Shown here in pieces: positions 15,304-23,848 of a stretch of DNA of 64,000 nt. This DNA is from CAZAYY01 sp964489525. Its GTDB lineage: Bacteria; Chloroflexota; Anaerolineae; Anaerolineales; JABWBV01. The translations under genes were made by a program, and so were the position numbers. Where the stretch lies: NCBI GenBank assembly GCA_964489525.1, contig CAZAYY010000001.1, positions 186,001-250,000 on the forward strand. The letters are read 5' to 3'. The notes below the pieces were generated by a model. It had not been told where the DNA came from. It saw nothing but the letters and a program-made list of their open reading frames with translations, and searched no databases. How positions within the stretch are numbered: the first letter of the stretch is position 1; each line of letters opens with the position of its first letter.

Positions 15304-15309
15304 TTTTTT

Positions 15310-16026
15310 ATGTTTGACTGGATTGCTTTTGATGCAGATGATACCCTCTGGCAAAACGAGGAATATTACGCCCAGGGGCGCGACCTGTTCCGGGCACTGC
15401 TGGCGCGCTACGGCCTGCCAGACGTCGCCGATGAGGAAATTGACGCCGTAGAGATTGCCAACCTGCCCTACTATGGTTACGGAGCAATGAGCTTCATCCT
15501 CTCACTGGTAGAGGCCGGCATTCGCCTGACTGGGGGCCAGATTGCCTCTGCCGACATCGAAGCACTGCTGGCGCATGGCAAGCGGATGCTCAACCACCCG
15601 GTAGAGGTATACCCCCATGCTGCAGCCGTGCTGCAAACCCTCAGCACCCATTATCCGTTGGTGGTCATCACCAAAGGAGACCTGCGCCACCAGGCCGCCA
15701 AGGTGGCTGAATCTGGCCTGGAGAAATACTTCCAGCATATTGAGGTAGTCAGCGACAAAAACGAAAACACCTACCGCGGCCTGATGCAGCGCCTGGGTGC
15801 AGCACCCGAACGCTTTTTAATGGTGGGCAATTCGCTGCGCTCAGACATCTTACCCGCCGTGGCCGCCGGGGGCCGGGGCGTATACATTCCCAACCGCCTC
15901 ACCTGGAGCCACGAACACAGCCACCCCACACCCGATGCCGCTGCCCGCTTCTGGCAGCTTTCCCACCTGGGCGAACTGCCCGGCCTGCTGGCCGAGCTGG
16001 AAAATGTCCCAGGGGTTGGTCATTAA
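15310..16026 (+). CDS. HAD-superfamily phosphatase
   Basis: The 238-residue protein has the HAD motifs in order: FDADDTL with nucleophile Asp8 and acid/base Asp10, VVITKGD (motif II Thr), a lysine in the following region (KNENTYRGL), and MVGNSLRSDILPAVAAGGRGVYIPN (motifs III/IV). A helical cap lies between motifs I and II (subclass C1). It is a cytoplasmic Mg-dependent phosphohydrolase, probably acting on a small phosphorylated metabolite. Similar proteins are annotated phosphoglycolate- or nucleotidase-like. It follows the S2P-like gene by six bases and is probably translated from the same mRNA, with a GGAG about 15 bases upstream. Specific substrate unknown. Confidence 0.9.
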   Translation: MFDWIAFDADDTLWQNEEYYAQGRDLFRALLARYGLPDVADEEIDAVEIANLPYYGYGAMSFILSLVEAGIRLTGGQIASADIEALLAHGKRMLNHPVEVYPHAAAVLQTLSTHYPLVVITKGDLRHQAAKVAESGLEKYFQHIEVVSDKNENTYRGLMQRLGAAPERFLMVGNSLRSDILPAVAAGGRGVYIPNRLTWSHEHSHPTPDAAARFWQLSHLGELPGLLAELENVPGVGH

Positions 16027-16031
16027 ACGGT

Positions 16032-16037
16032 TATAAT
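16032..16037 (+). promoter_or_regulatory. -10 box of the protein kinase gene
   Basis: TATAAT lies six bases after the HAD stop and 57 bases before the kinase ATG. No clear -35 is seen. Confidence 0.4.
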
Positions 16038-16094
16038 TTTCCCTTGTAGCATCCCTGGCACGGGTGAAACCCACTGCTCCAGATTGAGAGAGAC

Positions 16095-18245
16095 ATGCTT
16101 CCTGAAAAGATTGGCCGCTACGAAATCATTTCCGAAATAGGCCGGGGGCGTAAATCTGTGGTCCATAGAGCATTCGACACTTCTTTTAAACGCGAAGTGG
16201 CGCTTAAGCTCATGCTGGAAGACAGCCAGCTCGACCCCATGTACCTGGTGCGCTTCCGCCAGGAAGCTGCTATCATTGCCTCCCTCGAACACCCCGCTAT
16301 TGTTCCGGTATACGACTTCGGCGAATACGCCCGGCAGCCATTTTTGGTCATGCGCCTGATGCGCGGCGGACGGCTCGCAGACCGCATCCAGTTGGGACGC
16401 ATCCCTCTGCCCGAAACCGCTCGCATTTTCGGGCGCATCGCCCCGGCGTTGGACTATGCCCACCGCCGCAACATCCTGCATGGCGACCTGCGCCCTGATA
16501 ACATCCTTTTTGACGAGCGCAACGAACCCTACCTGACCGATTTCCAGATCGCTACCCCTGGCGAACACCCCCAAATTGACCCCGCCAGCCCCTACCTCAG
16601 CCCCGAACAGGCTCGCGGCGCCGCTTCTCTCGACGTTGCCAGCGACACCTATTCCCTGGGCGTCATGCTCTACCAAATGCTCACTGGACAGCTTCCCGCT
16701 GTGGCGGCTCCCGGCGAGGCCCCTCCAGACATTCGCGGCATTGCGCCCGAACTGCCTGAGTCTATCCAATTCATTTTGGAGCGCTGCCTGGCCCCCGACC
16801 CGGGCGATCGTTATCGCAACATCCAACAGATTGCCGACGACGTAAACATCGCTGCTGCAGGCAGCACAACCACCGCAGCCCAGGTAGGCAGCCAACCCAC
16901 AGCCACCTTCAACCATCACGACACCCTGGTTTCCAGCCCCATGCCCGGGGCACGCAGTGAAACGCCCCCCACGGTCATTTCTCAACCCGGTGGGCGGGTG
17001 CCTGCAGGCAGTTCGCAAACCATGCCCTTCCCCCGCCCCACGGCAGCTACCCCCACCACAACCACCACACCCCAACCTGCCTTCAACCAGGGTCCAGCCC
17101 AGGGAACTCCGGCTAACCCTACCCCTCAATCCAAAAACCGCCGGCCCGGTTTATGGATTGGCTTAGTTTTCCTCATTCTGCTTGTCGGCAGTGCTGGCCT
17201 GCTGGCCGGGCGCGGTTGGTTTGCAGCAGTCGCCCCCCAGCCCACAAATACCCTGGCCCCAATCGCCGCAGATACCCGTGAACAGCCAGGGGCCGTCCCT
17301 CAAAGCACCCCTACCCTGCCCATCGAATTAACCCTCACTGCCATCGTTCAGGAATTGAACGCCACGCTCACGGCAGTGGCCTTCGCCCAGGCTCAGAACG
17401 CCACCCCTACCCCAGAACCGCTCCCCACCGAAACCCCCACGCCCACCAGCCTTCCCGCCCTTTCCACTGTACCCGCTCCAGAAAAAATTGTGCTCAACAC
17501 CACATTCGGTGAAGACCCTGGCTTTTTCGCCCCTGACAACCTGGCCGTGTACCAAAACGACGCACTTTACATGGGCCCGTACGATCGCTGCGACCTCGAC
17601 GCCATCCCACCCCACAGCGTTCCCAGCTGCCTGCTGGTGTGCACAGCCTGCGGCGAAAGTGGGGCCTTTCGGGTTGAGTTCGATGTAGCCTTTTCAGACG
17701 GACGGCGCTCAGATAATCTGTTTGGCGCCGCCCTGCGCTTTACCGATGAAAACGGCAACGGCCGGGTGGATAAAGAAGATTATTTCCTCGGTTGGGGCTA
17801 CAGCGTGAACATCCGCACCAAGGAACTGCCGCTCAACGACCGCCCGCGCTGGTTTTTATACGAACACCTGCCCAACCAGGCTGTAAACCCCTGGCGCTAT
17901 ATTGACAGCGAAATTGCCAACCTCACGGTGCTGCCGCGCGACCCCAACCGCATCAAGTTCATTTACGCCATCGAAACCTACTATCCCCCGCCGCCACCCA
18001 CACCCACCGGCATCCTTTTTGCCACCCCCACCCCGGCACCCCTGCCCGACCCGGTGGAATATCTCTATATTGAAATTTACATGAATGATGTCATTGTCGG
18101 CCGGATCGTTAATTACGACAAAGCCATTGCCATCAAGCAGGCTCGCTACGTCCCCGCTTTACCCATGGAAGGTTGGTTTGGTCTCTGGGTAGCCGAAGGC
18201 AATCTTCAGGCTCGTTTCGATACCTTCCGCTATACCGAACGTTAA
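16095..18245 (+). CDS. Membrane Ser/Thr protein kinase with extracytoplasmic domain
   Basis: The 716-residue protein has an N-terminal Hanks-type kinase domain (about 8-265). It shows a shortened glycine loop (EIGRGRKSVV), VALK with Lys38, HGDLRPDN with catalytic Asp131 and Asn136, TDFQ in place of DFG (Asp149 kept, Gly replaced by Gln), and SPEQA at the APE position. A P/T-rich juxtamembrane stretch leads to one transmembrane helix (about 353-376). A second P/T-rich linker and a C-terminal domain (about 480-716) follow; that domain resembles the jelly-roll modules found outside the membrane in bacterial kinases. All metal- and ATP-binding residues needed for catalysis are present, so activity is plausible despite the DFQ. 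It likely senses a wall or extracellular signal. The gene stands alone behind its own TATAAT box. Confidence 0.9.
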   Translation: MLPEKIGRYEIISEIGRGRKSVVHRAFDTSFKREVALKLMLEDSQLDPMYLVRFRQEAAIIASLEHPAIVPVYDFGEYARQPFLVMRLMRGGRLADRIQLGRIPLPETARIFGRIAPALDYAHRRNILHGDLRPDNILFDERNEPYLTDFQIATPGEHPQIDPASPYLSPEQARGAASLDVASDTYSLGVMLYQMLTGQLPAVAAPGEAPPDIRGIAPELPESIQFILERCLAPDPGDRYRNIQQIADDVNIAAAGSTTTAAQVGSQPTATFNHHDTLVSSPMPGARSETPPTVISQPGGRVPAGSSQTMPFPRPTAATPTTTTTPQPAFNQGPAQGTPANPTPQSKNRRPGLWIGLVFLILLVGSAGLLAGRGWFAAVAPQPTNTLAPIAADTREQPGAVPQSTPTLPIELTLTAIVQELNATLTAVAFAQAQNATPTPEPLPTETPTPTSLPALSTVPAPEKIVLNTTFGEDPGFFAPDNLAVYQNDALYMGPYDRCDLDAIPPHSVPSCLLVCTACGESGAFRVEFDVAFSDGRRSDNLFGAALRFTDENGNGRVDKEDYFLGWGYSVNIRTKELPLNDRPRWFLYEHLPNQAVNPWRYIDSEIANLTVLPRDPNRIKFIYAIETYYPPPPPTPTGILFATPTPAPLPDPVEYLYIEIYMNDVIVGRIVNYDKAIAIKQARYVPALPMEGWFGLWVAEGNLQARFDTFRYTER

Positions 18246-18320
18246 TCCCGTTATTGACAGGTTTACGGGCTGTTGAAAAAATTGGGTTTTAAGAGCCCGT
18301 TGTTGCCCTATTTACAGATA

Positions 18321-18368
18321 AAAAAAGTGCGAGCAACCCATAAATCGCCTGGTCGCTCGCACTTTTTT
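18321..18368. terminator. Bidirectional terminator between convergent genes
   Basis: An 8-bp GC-rich stem (GTGCGAGC 18327-18334 / GCTCGCAC 18355-18362) is flanked by six A and six T, with a 20-base loop. The symmetry serves both the kinase gene and the convergent zinc-ribbon gene. Confidence 0.85.
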
Positions 18369-18383
18369 GGACCGCTTTTTTTC

Positions 18384-20012
18384 CTACGGCCAGCTAAACC
18401 TGACCGTTAAATCTGTCAGGTTGATTCCCATAATCTGCTGGTTGGCCATTATCCAGGCCGTGTCGCCAGTGACGCCAATAGGATACAGGTAAAAAATGAT
18501 CGAGCGTTCTTCACCCAACGCCACGGGTATCGCCCCCTGGCTGACACCCGTTTGCAGGTTAAACTTCTCCACCGTCAGGCGGATGGGGTCATCTGCACCT
18601 TCAAACAACAGCAAATCTTCATCACCCACCATGAAAAACCAGGCTTCGCTGGATACAATCCGCGAGTTTTCGCTCAGTTCGTTTTTCGCAGTGGGCAAAA
18701 CAGACCACAAACGCTCCCCAGACAAATTATAAGCTGCTGCCGATACCTGCGCTGTACCGCGCCGCTCGGTAGATTTAAACAGCAAGATATGGTTAGAGCC
18801 ACCACTTACGGCCAGCGCTTCAAGGTCAATATCTTCTTCAGCAGGAATGAAAATATAGCGATCTTCATCCGTGTTGAACACAAGCGCTCCTTCCGACTCG
18901 CCAGCCACCAGGTAGCCATCGTCCAGGATATACCGCGAAAAGGTTGGACTGGGGTACTGGTCTTCCGGGAAGGTAACCTGGACAACCTGAGTGCCAAGAG
19001 CCGTGTTCCATTTCTGGTAGCAGGCCGGTTCATACCAACCTGCCAGGGCAAACACGTGCTGGCGGGTTGCCAGAATCGGGCTGTACAGGTCTGGCCACTG
19101 TGGGCTGTCAGAGAAGGTATCGTTGGGGCAGGCAGGAACCAGCGCTTCGGCTTCCTGTCCAGTGGCAGGGTCAAAACGGCGATACAGAACCTGCGGCGGG
19201 TCTAGCTGGTCTTTAACCACCGCAAAACCACCCGAAATGGCCATTGACCGCGGGGTTTCCTCCAACTTCACCTGCCAGCGCATCTCACCCGTTTGGGGGT
19301 TATAACCCGTCAGAACCCCATCAAAGGTGAGCACCACCAACGCATCTTCCAGAGCGGCCAGGCAGGTTGCACAATCATAGGGCAGGTTGTCACTCAATGG
19401 GGCTTGCCAGAGCACATCCCCGGTCTGGCGGCTGCGGGCCGAAAGTCGGGCCTCATCCGCCAGGTAAACGCGCTGGTCATCCATGGCAACAATCGCATTG
19501 ATGTTAACCGAAGATTCCCCGGTGAGCGATGACCAGCGCAGCGGGGCCTCGGCGTTCAGGTCCAGGTAGCTGAGAAATCCGCCCCCCTGCTGGGAAGAGG
19601 CAAACACAATTGCAGGCCCTTCCGTTTCACTTTGCGGCTCCAGGTGGATGATCGAGTAGTTATAGATTTCCACCGCCGGTTCAGGTTCAAAGATACCAGG
19701 GTTTTCAATGGTGATGTTGGTTATACCGGTGTTTCCCAACAGTCGCTGAACTGAGCTTTCCATGGCCCCGAAAAAAAGAAAAGGTGCAATGCACGAACCG
19801 AGGAAAAAAATCACCAGGAAGACCCAAACCACCCCACTTACGGGTTTGGATGCTGCCGCAGGTTTGCGGTTCTCAACCACAACAACGTGATTGGAACTGA
19901 GTTTGCGTTGAATGGTGGTGCGGCAATAAGGACATTTAAGAATAGTCGCACGCTCATCAGGAATCTCGACGGGCGCGCCGCAATTGGGGCATGAGACTTC
20001 ATCAACAGGCAT
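18384..20012 (-). CDS. Zinc-ribbon, PQQ-like beta-propeller membrane protein
   Basis: The 542-residue protein begins with a CxxC...CxxC zinc ribbon (Cys8, 11, 27, 30), then one transmembrane helix (about 58-84). The large C-terminal part has repeated strands of the PQQ/outer-membrane-assembly type, such as SARSRQTGDVLWQAPL and LTGYNPQTGEMRWQVKL. The ribbon is cytoplasmic by analogy with similar zinc-ribbon membrane proteins, leaving the propeller outside. Propellers of this kind act as protein-interaction platforms, and no PQQ-dehydrogenase catalytic residues were recognised. A GGAGG Shine-Dalgarno precedes the ATG. It shares a terminator with the kinase gene. The combination of ribbon, helix and propeller next to a receptor kinase suggests a surface-sensing role, but this is inference. 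Confidence 0.82.
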   Translation of the reverse strand: MPVDEVSCPNCGAPVEIPDERATILKCPYCRTTIQRKLSSNHVVVVENRKPAAASKPVSGVVWVFLVIFFLGSCIAPFLFFGAMESSVQRLLGNTGITNITIENPGIFEPEPAVEIYNYSIIHLEPQSETEGPAIVFASSQQGGGFLSYLDLNAEAPLRWSSLTGESSVNINAIVAMDDQRVYLADEARLSARSRQTGDVLWQAPLSDNLPYDCATCLAALEDALVVLTFDGVLTGYNPQTGEMRWQVKLEETPRSMAISGGFAVVKDQLDPPQVLYRRFDPATGQEAEALVPACPNDTFSDSPQWPDLYSPILATRQHVFALAGWYEPACYQKWNTALGTQVVQVTFPEDQYPSPTFSRYILDDGYLVAGESEGALVFNTDEDRYIFIPAEEDIDLEALAVSGGSNHILLFKSTERRGTAQVSAAAYNLSGERLWSVLPTAKNELSENSRIVSSEAWFFMVGDEDLLLFEGADDPIRLTVEKFNLQTGVSQGAIPVALGEERSIIFYLYPIGVTGDTAWIMANQQIMGINLTDLTVRFSWP

Positions 20013-20211
20013 ATCGGCCTCCAGGCAAACCGGTTATTCGTGATTGGAATTTTTAGAATGGACCAATTATACCCGCTTGAAGAAACTGTCGCAGTAAGAA
20101 AAAAGCGGCGGCAGCAGTATGCCATCTCCGGCTTGCTGCTGATCGTCTAAAACTTACAGCCCTGGTTTCTACTGCCAGATTACGACTTCATCCATCGCCC
20201 CATCCAAAAAT

Positions 20212-20219
20212 GATATACT
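20212..20219 (+). promoter_or_regulatory. Possible extended -10 promoter of the DoxX gene
   Basis: TATACT (20214-20219) is preceded by TGA in the extended -10 position, 70 bases before the ATG. No -35 is seen. The rest of the interval 20013-20289 shows nothing recognisable. Confidence 0.35.
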
Positions 20220-20289
20220 GTCATTTATACCGCACACCAGGTGTACAGGCGCTTGCTGTTTATCTGAAATTTTTTAAAGGAGCCTTATC

Positions 20290-20781
20290 ATGAATCAACT
20301 TGCCGAGTTTTACGCCGTTTGGGATGCCCGGCTGACCCGTTGGATGGCGAAAAATGGGCTGCGCTTTTTGCGCATCAGCCTGGGAATTGTGTTCTTCTGG
20401 TTTGGCTTTCTCAAGTTTTTTCCAGGTCTCAGCCCCGCACAGGACCTGGCCATACGAACCATTGACATGCTCACCTTTGGCCTGATTCCTGGCCAGGTCT
20501 CCATCATCATCCTGGCTGCCTGGGAGTGCGCCATTGGGCTTGGGCTGATTTTCGGCTGGTTCATGCGGGGCACACTGCTGCTGCTCTGGCTGCAAATGAT
20601 GGGCACCATCACCCCTGTGTTCTTTTTCCCAAATGAAGTGTTCACCGCCATCCCCTACGCCCCCACCCTCGAAGGCCAATACATCATTAAAAACATTGTC
20701 ATCATCAGCGCCGGGATTGTGCTGGGCGCAACCGTGCGCGGCGGAACCCTGGTACCCGACCCACAAGAACCAGCGAAGTAG
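20290..20781 (+). CDS. DoxX-family membrane protein
   Basis: The 163-residue protein has four hydrophobic helices. The first is LRFLRISLGIVFFWFGFLKFFPG, the DoxX signature (R-x-x-LGxxFxxxGxxKF). It is followed by VSIIILAAWECAIGLGLIFGW, LLLLWLQMMGTITPVFFF and IIKNIVIISAGIVLGATV. The family takes part in redox or thiol-related membrane functions in some bacteria, but no activity can be assigned here. The start is supported by AAAGGAG nine bases upstream. Its stop codon overlaps a small AT-rich hairpin that may terminate transcription. Confidence 0.85.
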   Translation: MNQLAEFYAVWDARLTRWMAKNGLRFLRISLGIVFFWFGFLKFFPGLSPAQDLAIRTIDMLTFGLIPGQVSIIILAAWECAIGLGLIFGWFMRGTLLLLWLQMMGTITPVFFFPNEVFTAIPYAPTLEGQYIIKNIVIISAGIVLGATVRGGTLVPDPQEPAK

Positions 20782-20799
20782 AAAACAAAATTTTCTACT
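20777..20799 (+). terminator. Weak hairpin at the DoxX stop codon
   Basis: AGTAGAAAA / TTTTCTACT forms a 9-bp AT-rich stem with a five-base loop, overlapping the TAG stop. No T run follows, so terminator function is doubtful. Confidence 0.35.
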
Positions 20800-21000
20800 G
20801 GATTCCATGCCAACCCTCAAGTGAATTGTACGGGTGCAGCACGTGTACGTAGATGGGTAACCTGCCCCTCAATTCTCCCATCACCTGACTGAAAACATTG
20901 GGGTTTTAACCCCTTGCAGAGACCGGGCACTCTGGCATCCCCTCTCATTTCGTTGCATATCGCCGCAGACGGCGAGCGACCGCGACCGAGAAACCTTTTT

Positions 21001-21171
21001 CCAGATTCCTCCGGCCTGGCAGCCACCTGGGTTATTCTCAGGTAGGGGCGGGTCGCCGCGCAGCCGAAACCAATCCAGAGACGTCCTGGCGCATTCCGCC
21101 TCAGCCCGCCTGCCCACCCGCTGACCCGCCCCTGGCAGCAAGATTCCTCCGGCTGCTCCCTTCGGAATGAC
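21001..21171 (-). repeat. Dispersed intergenic repeat, copy A (minus orientation)
   Basis: On the minus strand it reads TTCCGAAGGGAGCAGCCGG, GGAGGAATCT, GGGTCAGCGGGTGGGCAGGCGG, a CTCTGG-TTGGTTTC segment, CGCGGCGACCCGCCCCTACC, and a second GCCAGGCCGGAGGAATCT. The same blocks in the same order are at 29714-29920 on the plus strand. It fills most of the 459-base gene-free stretch 20782-21240. No protein-coding potential is visible. Confidence 0.8.
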
Positions 21172-21186
21172 AAGACGCAAATTTAG

Positions 21187-21208
21187 AAGTATTCATAGTA
21201 TAATACTT
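21187..21208 (+). promoter_or_regulatory. TATAAT box inside an inverted repeat
   Basis: AAGTATT (21187-21193) and AATACTT (21202-21208) form a 7-bp inverted repeat surrounding TATAAT (21199-21204). This is the only good -10 box before the ATPase gene. The symmetry suggests a possible repressor site. Confidence 0.45.
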
Positions 21209-21240
21209 TAATTACATCTTATTTCCCGGAGGAATTGGCT

Positions 21241-22584
21241 GTGGAAAATCCGTTTTTTGGCAGAGAAAAAGAACTCGAATCGTTAAAAAACCTGGTCAAC
21301 AGCCCCATGGCGCAGCTTGGGGTGGTGTTTGGCGCCCGTCAAAGCGGCAAAACGGCCCTGCTGCGGGCTGCGCTGGCCGCATGGCAGCTCGCTGGGACCC
21401 AGCCGCCGGGGTTGGCTGTCTTTTGGACCGCCCGCCCCGATTCACCCGATAATCTGCTGCGCTCGTTTTCCCAAACCCTTTTCCAGGCGCTGCTTCCCGG
21501 GGCAAAGGTAGACCCCTGGTTGAGCTACGGCTCCTGGGAACGGGTGTGGGATGAGTTGTCCAAAGCCAGTGCCGACCGCCGGGTGGTGCTCGTTCTGGAC
21601 GATGCCTTCGAACTGCTGCGGGCGGTTCCAGGCTGGCTGCGCAGCTTACAGCAGGCCTGGTCGCAAAAACTGCGCGGACGCAGCCAGCTGGTTTTGCTGC
21701 TGGCGGGAACCCCGCTCGGCCCGGCCCAATGGCAGGCACTGGCCCGCCCAACCGGGCTGCTGCGACAGGCCGGGCTGCTTTTGGAGGTACCTCCCCTGCC
21801 CTACGCCGCCGTACAGGCCTGGTTTGCAGATTGCAGCCCGCAAGAACAAATCCAAATCTACGCGGCCAGTGGAGGGCTTCCCGGGGCGCTGGCGCTGGTT
21901 GAGCAGCGCCGCCAGGTTGAACCCCATTCTCCTGCCCTGCGCCTGCTGGCCCAATCTCGCCTGGCCGAACAATTTGCAGCCCCGCACACCTACCAGGCGC
22001 TCCTGCGAGTTTTGGCTCGCCACCCTGCCGGGGTGAGCCTGGGGGATTTGGCTCGCCTGGCCGGCGTACCTCGATCCAATGTGCTCAAATACCTGCACAT
22101 CCTCATCCAGATGGGTTGGGCCAGTCGCAGCCTGCCGCCGGGGGTTCCACCCAGCGCGGCCAGCCGCAAAGGACGCTACACCCTGCCCGATGCCGCCCTG
22201 CGTTTTTTCTTTTGCTGCCTGGATGGCAGCGAACCCGCACAGCATGCGGATATCACCCGCTTTATCGCTGGCGATACCCTACCCACCCTTTGCCAGGAGC
22301 GGCTGGCCCGGGCAGCCTCAGCCGGGCGCCTGCCATTTTCGCCGGAGACCATCAGCCTCATCTGGGAACAAACCACCCTTCAGGCCGGAACCCAGGCGCT
22401 GGCGGTGGCCATCTCCCACCGGCAGCGGGCTGTGGCCATTGCCGCCTGCCCGGGTCAGGTTCATAACCAGGCCCTGACCGAGGCGTGGCTTGAAACCACT
22501 GCCCGCCGGTTGATTCCCGCCAGCAGCGAACCCGAAACCTGGCGCATCTACCCCTTCACGGACCTGGAACAAATCCCGGTATAA
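21241..22584 (+). CDS. AAA ATPase with winged helix and DUF234-like C-terminus
   Basis: The 447-residue protein follows the archaeal-type ATPase plan. NPFFGREKELESL at the N-terminus is the family opening. Walker A GARQSGKT is at 31-38 and Walker B LVLDD near 117-121. A winged helix-turn-helix (about 255-305; GVSLGDLARLAGVPRSNVLKYL) and a C-terminal domain resembling DUF234 follow. Such proteins are widespread and of unknown role, sometimes tied to mobile DNA or toxin-antitoxin-like functions. GTG at 21241 is preferred over the in-frame TTG at 21235 because GGAGG at 21228-21232 is eight bases from GTG but only two from TTG. The stop codon lies inside a TATAAT box used by the next gene. Confidence 0.85.
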   Translation: MENPFFGREKELESLKNLVNSPMAQLGVVFGARQSGKTALLRAALAAWQLAGTQPPGLAVFWTARPDSPDNLLRSFSQTLFQALLPGAKVDPWLSYGSWERVWDELSKASADRRVVLVLDDAFELLRAVPGWLRSLQQAWSQKLRGRSQLVLLLAGTPLGPAQWQALARPTGLLRQAGLLLEVPPLPYAAVQAWFADCSPQEQIQIYAASGGLPGALALVEQRRQVEPHSPALRLLAQSRLAEQFAAPHTYQALLRVLARHPAGVSLGDLARLAGVPRSNVLKYLHILIQMGWASRSLPPGVPPSAASRKGRYTLPDAALRFFFCCLDGSEPAQHADITRFIAGDTLPTLCQERLARAASAGRLPFSPETISLIWEQTTLQAGTQALAVAISHRQRAVAIAACPGQVHNQALTEAWLETTARRLIPASSEPETWRIYPFTDLEQIPV

Positions 22585-22585
22585 T
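22580..22585 (+). promoter_or_regulatory. -10 box overlapping the ATPase stop codon
   Basis: TATAAT contains the TAA stop and stands 27 bases before the alcohol dehydrogenase ATG. Confidence 0.45.
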
Positions 22586-22612
22586 CCAACCAACCCTGTT
22601 CTGGAGACACCC

Positions 22613-23839
22613 ATGAAAGCCATTCAGTTTAACGCCGCCATCCCCCGCTACCTGCTCGGCATCAGCCTGGGAAAACTTTTCCCAGGGATTTTATGGAGCG
22701 GGCTCTCCTGCACCGATTTCGCCGACATCCCCGAACCCAACCTGCCCGGGCCCAATTGGATCAAAGTCCGCACCCGCTACGGCGGCATTTGCGGCAGCGA
22801 CACCGGCACCATCCACCTGCACACCAGCCCATACTACTCCCCTTTCTCATCTTCCCCCTTCACCCTCGGCCACGAAAACGCCGGAACCGTGTTGGAAGCC
22901 GGCCCGCAAGCGGGAGATTTTAAACCAGGAGATCGGATAGTCGTTGAACCAGTGCTGTGGTGCGCTCCACGCGGATTTAAGGACCCCTGCCCTGCCTGTG
23001 CCCGGGGCGAAATCAACCGCTGCGAACGCACGACCGCTGGGATGCTCTCTCCGGGCATTATTTTGGGGGCCTGCCGGGACACCGGGGGCAGTTGGAGCCC
23101 TGTTTTCCTGGCACATACCAGCCAGGTCTACCGAGTTCCCGATGCGGTCAGCGACGAGAATGCCCTGATGGTCGAACCGTTTGCCGTTGGGCTACACGCA
23201 GTAGCCCAAAATTTTCCGAAAGCAGAGGATGTGGTGATCGTTCAGGGTGCGGGGACCATCGGGCTGACCGTGTTGGCAGCCCTCCAGGCGTTGGGGTCCA
23301 CCGCCCGTACGATCGTCATGGCGCGCTATCCGTTCCAGGCCGAAGCAGCCCGCCGCCTGGGCGCCAGCGAGGTGTTGGTGACGCGCGGCACGGATGTATA
23401 TGCCGAGGTTTCCCGCCTGACCGGCGCTGCCCTGCATACCCCCATCCTCGGCAAACGGGTGGTCACCGGCGGCGCCAGCGTCGTTTTTGAGTGTGTCGGC
23501 AGTGACAGCGCCATTGATGATGGCCTGCGCTTCACCCGCTCGGGCGGCAGGCTGGTGCTGGTTGGGGTGCCCGGCGTGGCCAAAGGCATTGATTGGACCG
23601 CAATTTTTGCCCAGGAACTAACCGTGCAGGCTGCCAACATGTACCACCATGCCGAGCCTTACCAGGGCCAAACCTGGAAGGCATTCGACCTGGCCCTGCA
23701 CCTGATGGCTTCAGGCAAAGTGGACCTCGGTTGGATGGTAACCCACCGCTACCCCCTTTCGGCCTATAAACAGGCGCTCCAGCAGGCTTCGCAGCGCGGC
23801 ACCCAGGGGATGATTAAATCCGTTTTTGATTTTTCGTGA
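22613..23839 (+). CDS. Zinc-dependent medium-chain alcohol dehydrogenase
   Basis: The 408-residue protein has the MDR landmarks: GGICGSD with zinc ligand Cys60, TLGHENAG with His87-Glu88, and a structural-zinc lobe rich in Cys (PCPACARGEINRC). The nucleotide-binding fold follows (VVIVQGAGTIGLTVLAALQALG), then a GGASVVFECVGSDSAIDDGLRF segment. It oxidises an alcohol or polyol with NAD(P) in the cytoplasm; the substrate is not evident. The N-terminus is longer than in typical members by about 25 residues. A GGAGA Shine-Dalgarno lies before the ATG. Only nine bases separate its stop from that of the convergent replication-like gene, so it marks the edge of that module. Confidence 0.9.
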   Translation: MKAIQFNAAIPRYLLGISLGKLFPGILWSGLSCTDFADIPEPNLPGPNWIKVRTRYGGICGSDTGTIHLHTSPYYSPFSSSPFTLGHENAGTVLEAGPQAGDFKPGDRIVVEPVLWCAPRGFKDPCPACARGEINRCERTTAGMLSPGIILGACRDTGGSWSPVFLAHTSQVYRVPDAVSDENALMVEPFAVGLHAVAQNFPKAEDVVIVQGAGTIGLTVLAALQALGSTARTIVMARYPFQAEAARRLGASEVLVTRGTDVYAEVSRLTGAALHTPILGKRVVTGGASVVFECVGSDSAIDDGLRFTRSGGRLVLVGVPGVAKGIDWTAIFAQELTVQAANMYHHAEPYQGQTWKAFDLALHLMASGKVDLGWMVTHRYPLSAYKQALQQASQRGTQGMIKSVFDFS

Positions 23840-23848
23840 CCTTGCTGT

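Noticed and set aside
16023..17129. 368-codon minus-strand frame opposite the kinase gene
   Set aside because: The kinase motifs are on the plus strand and the minus translation is low-complexity.
21235..21240. TTG start for the AAA/DUF234 ATPase
   Set aside because: GGAGG ends only two bases before it; GTG at 21241 has normal spacing and begins at the family's N-terminal motif.
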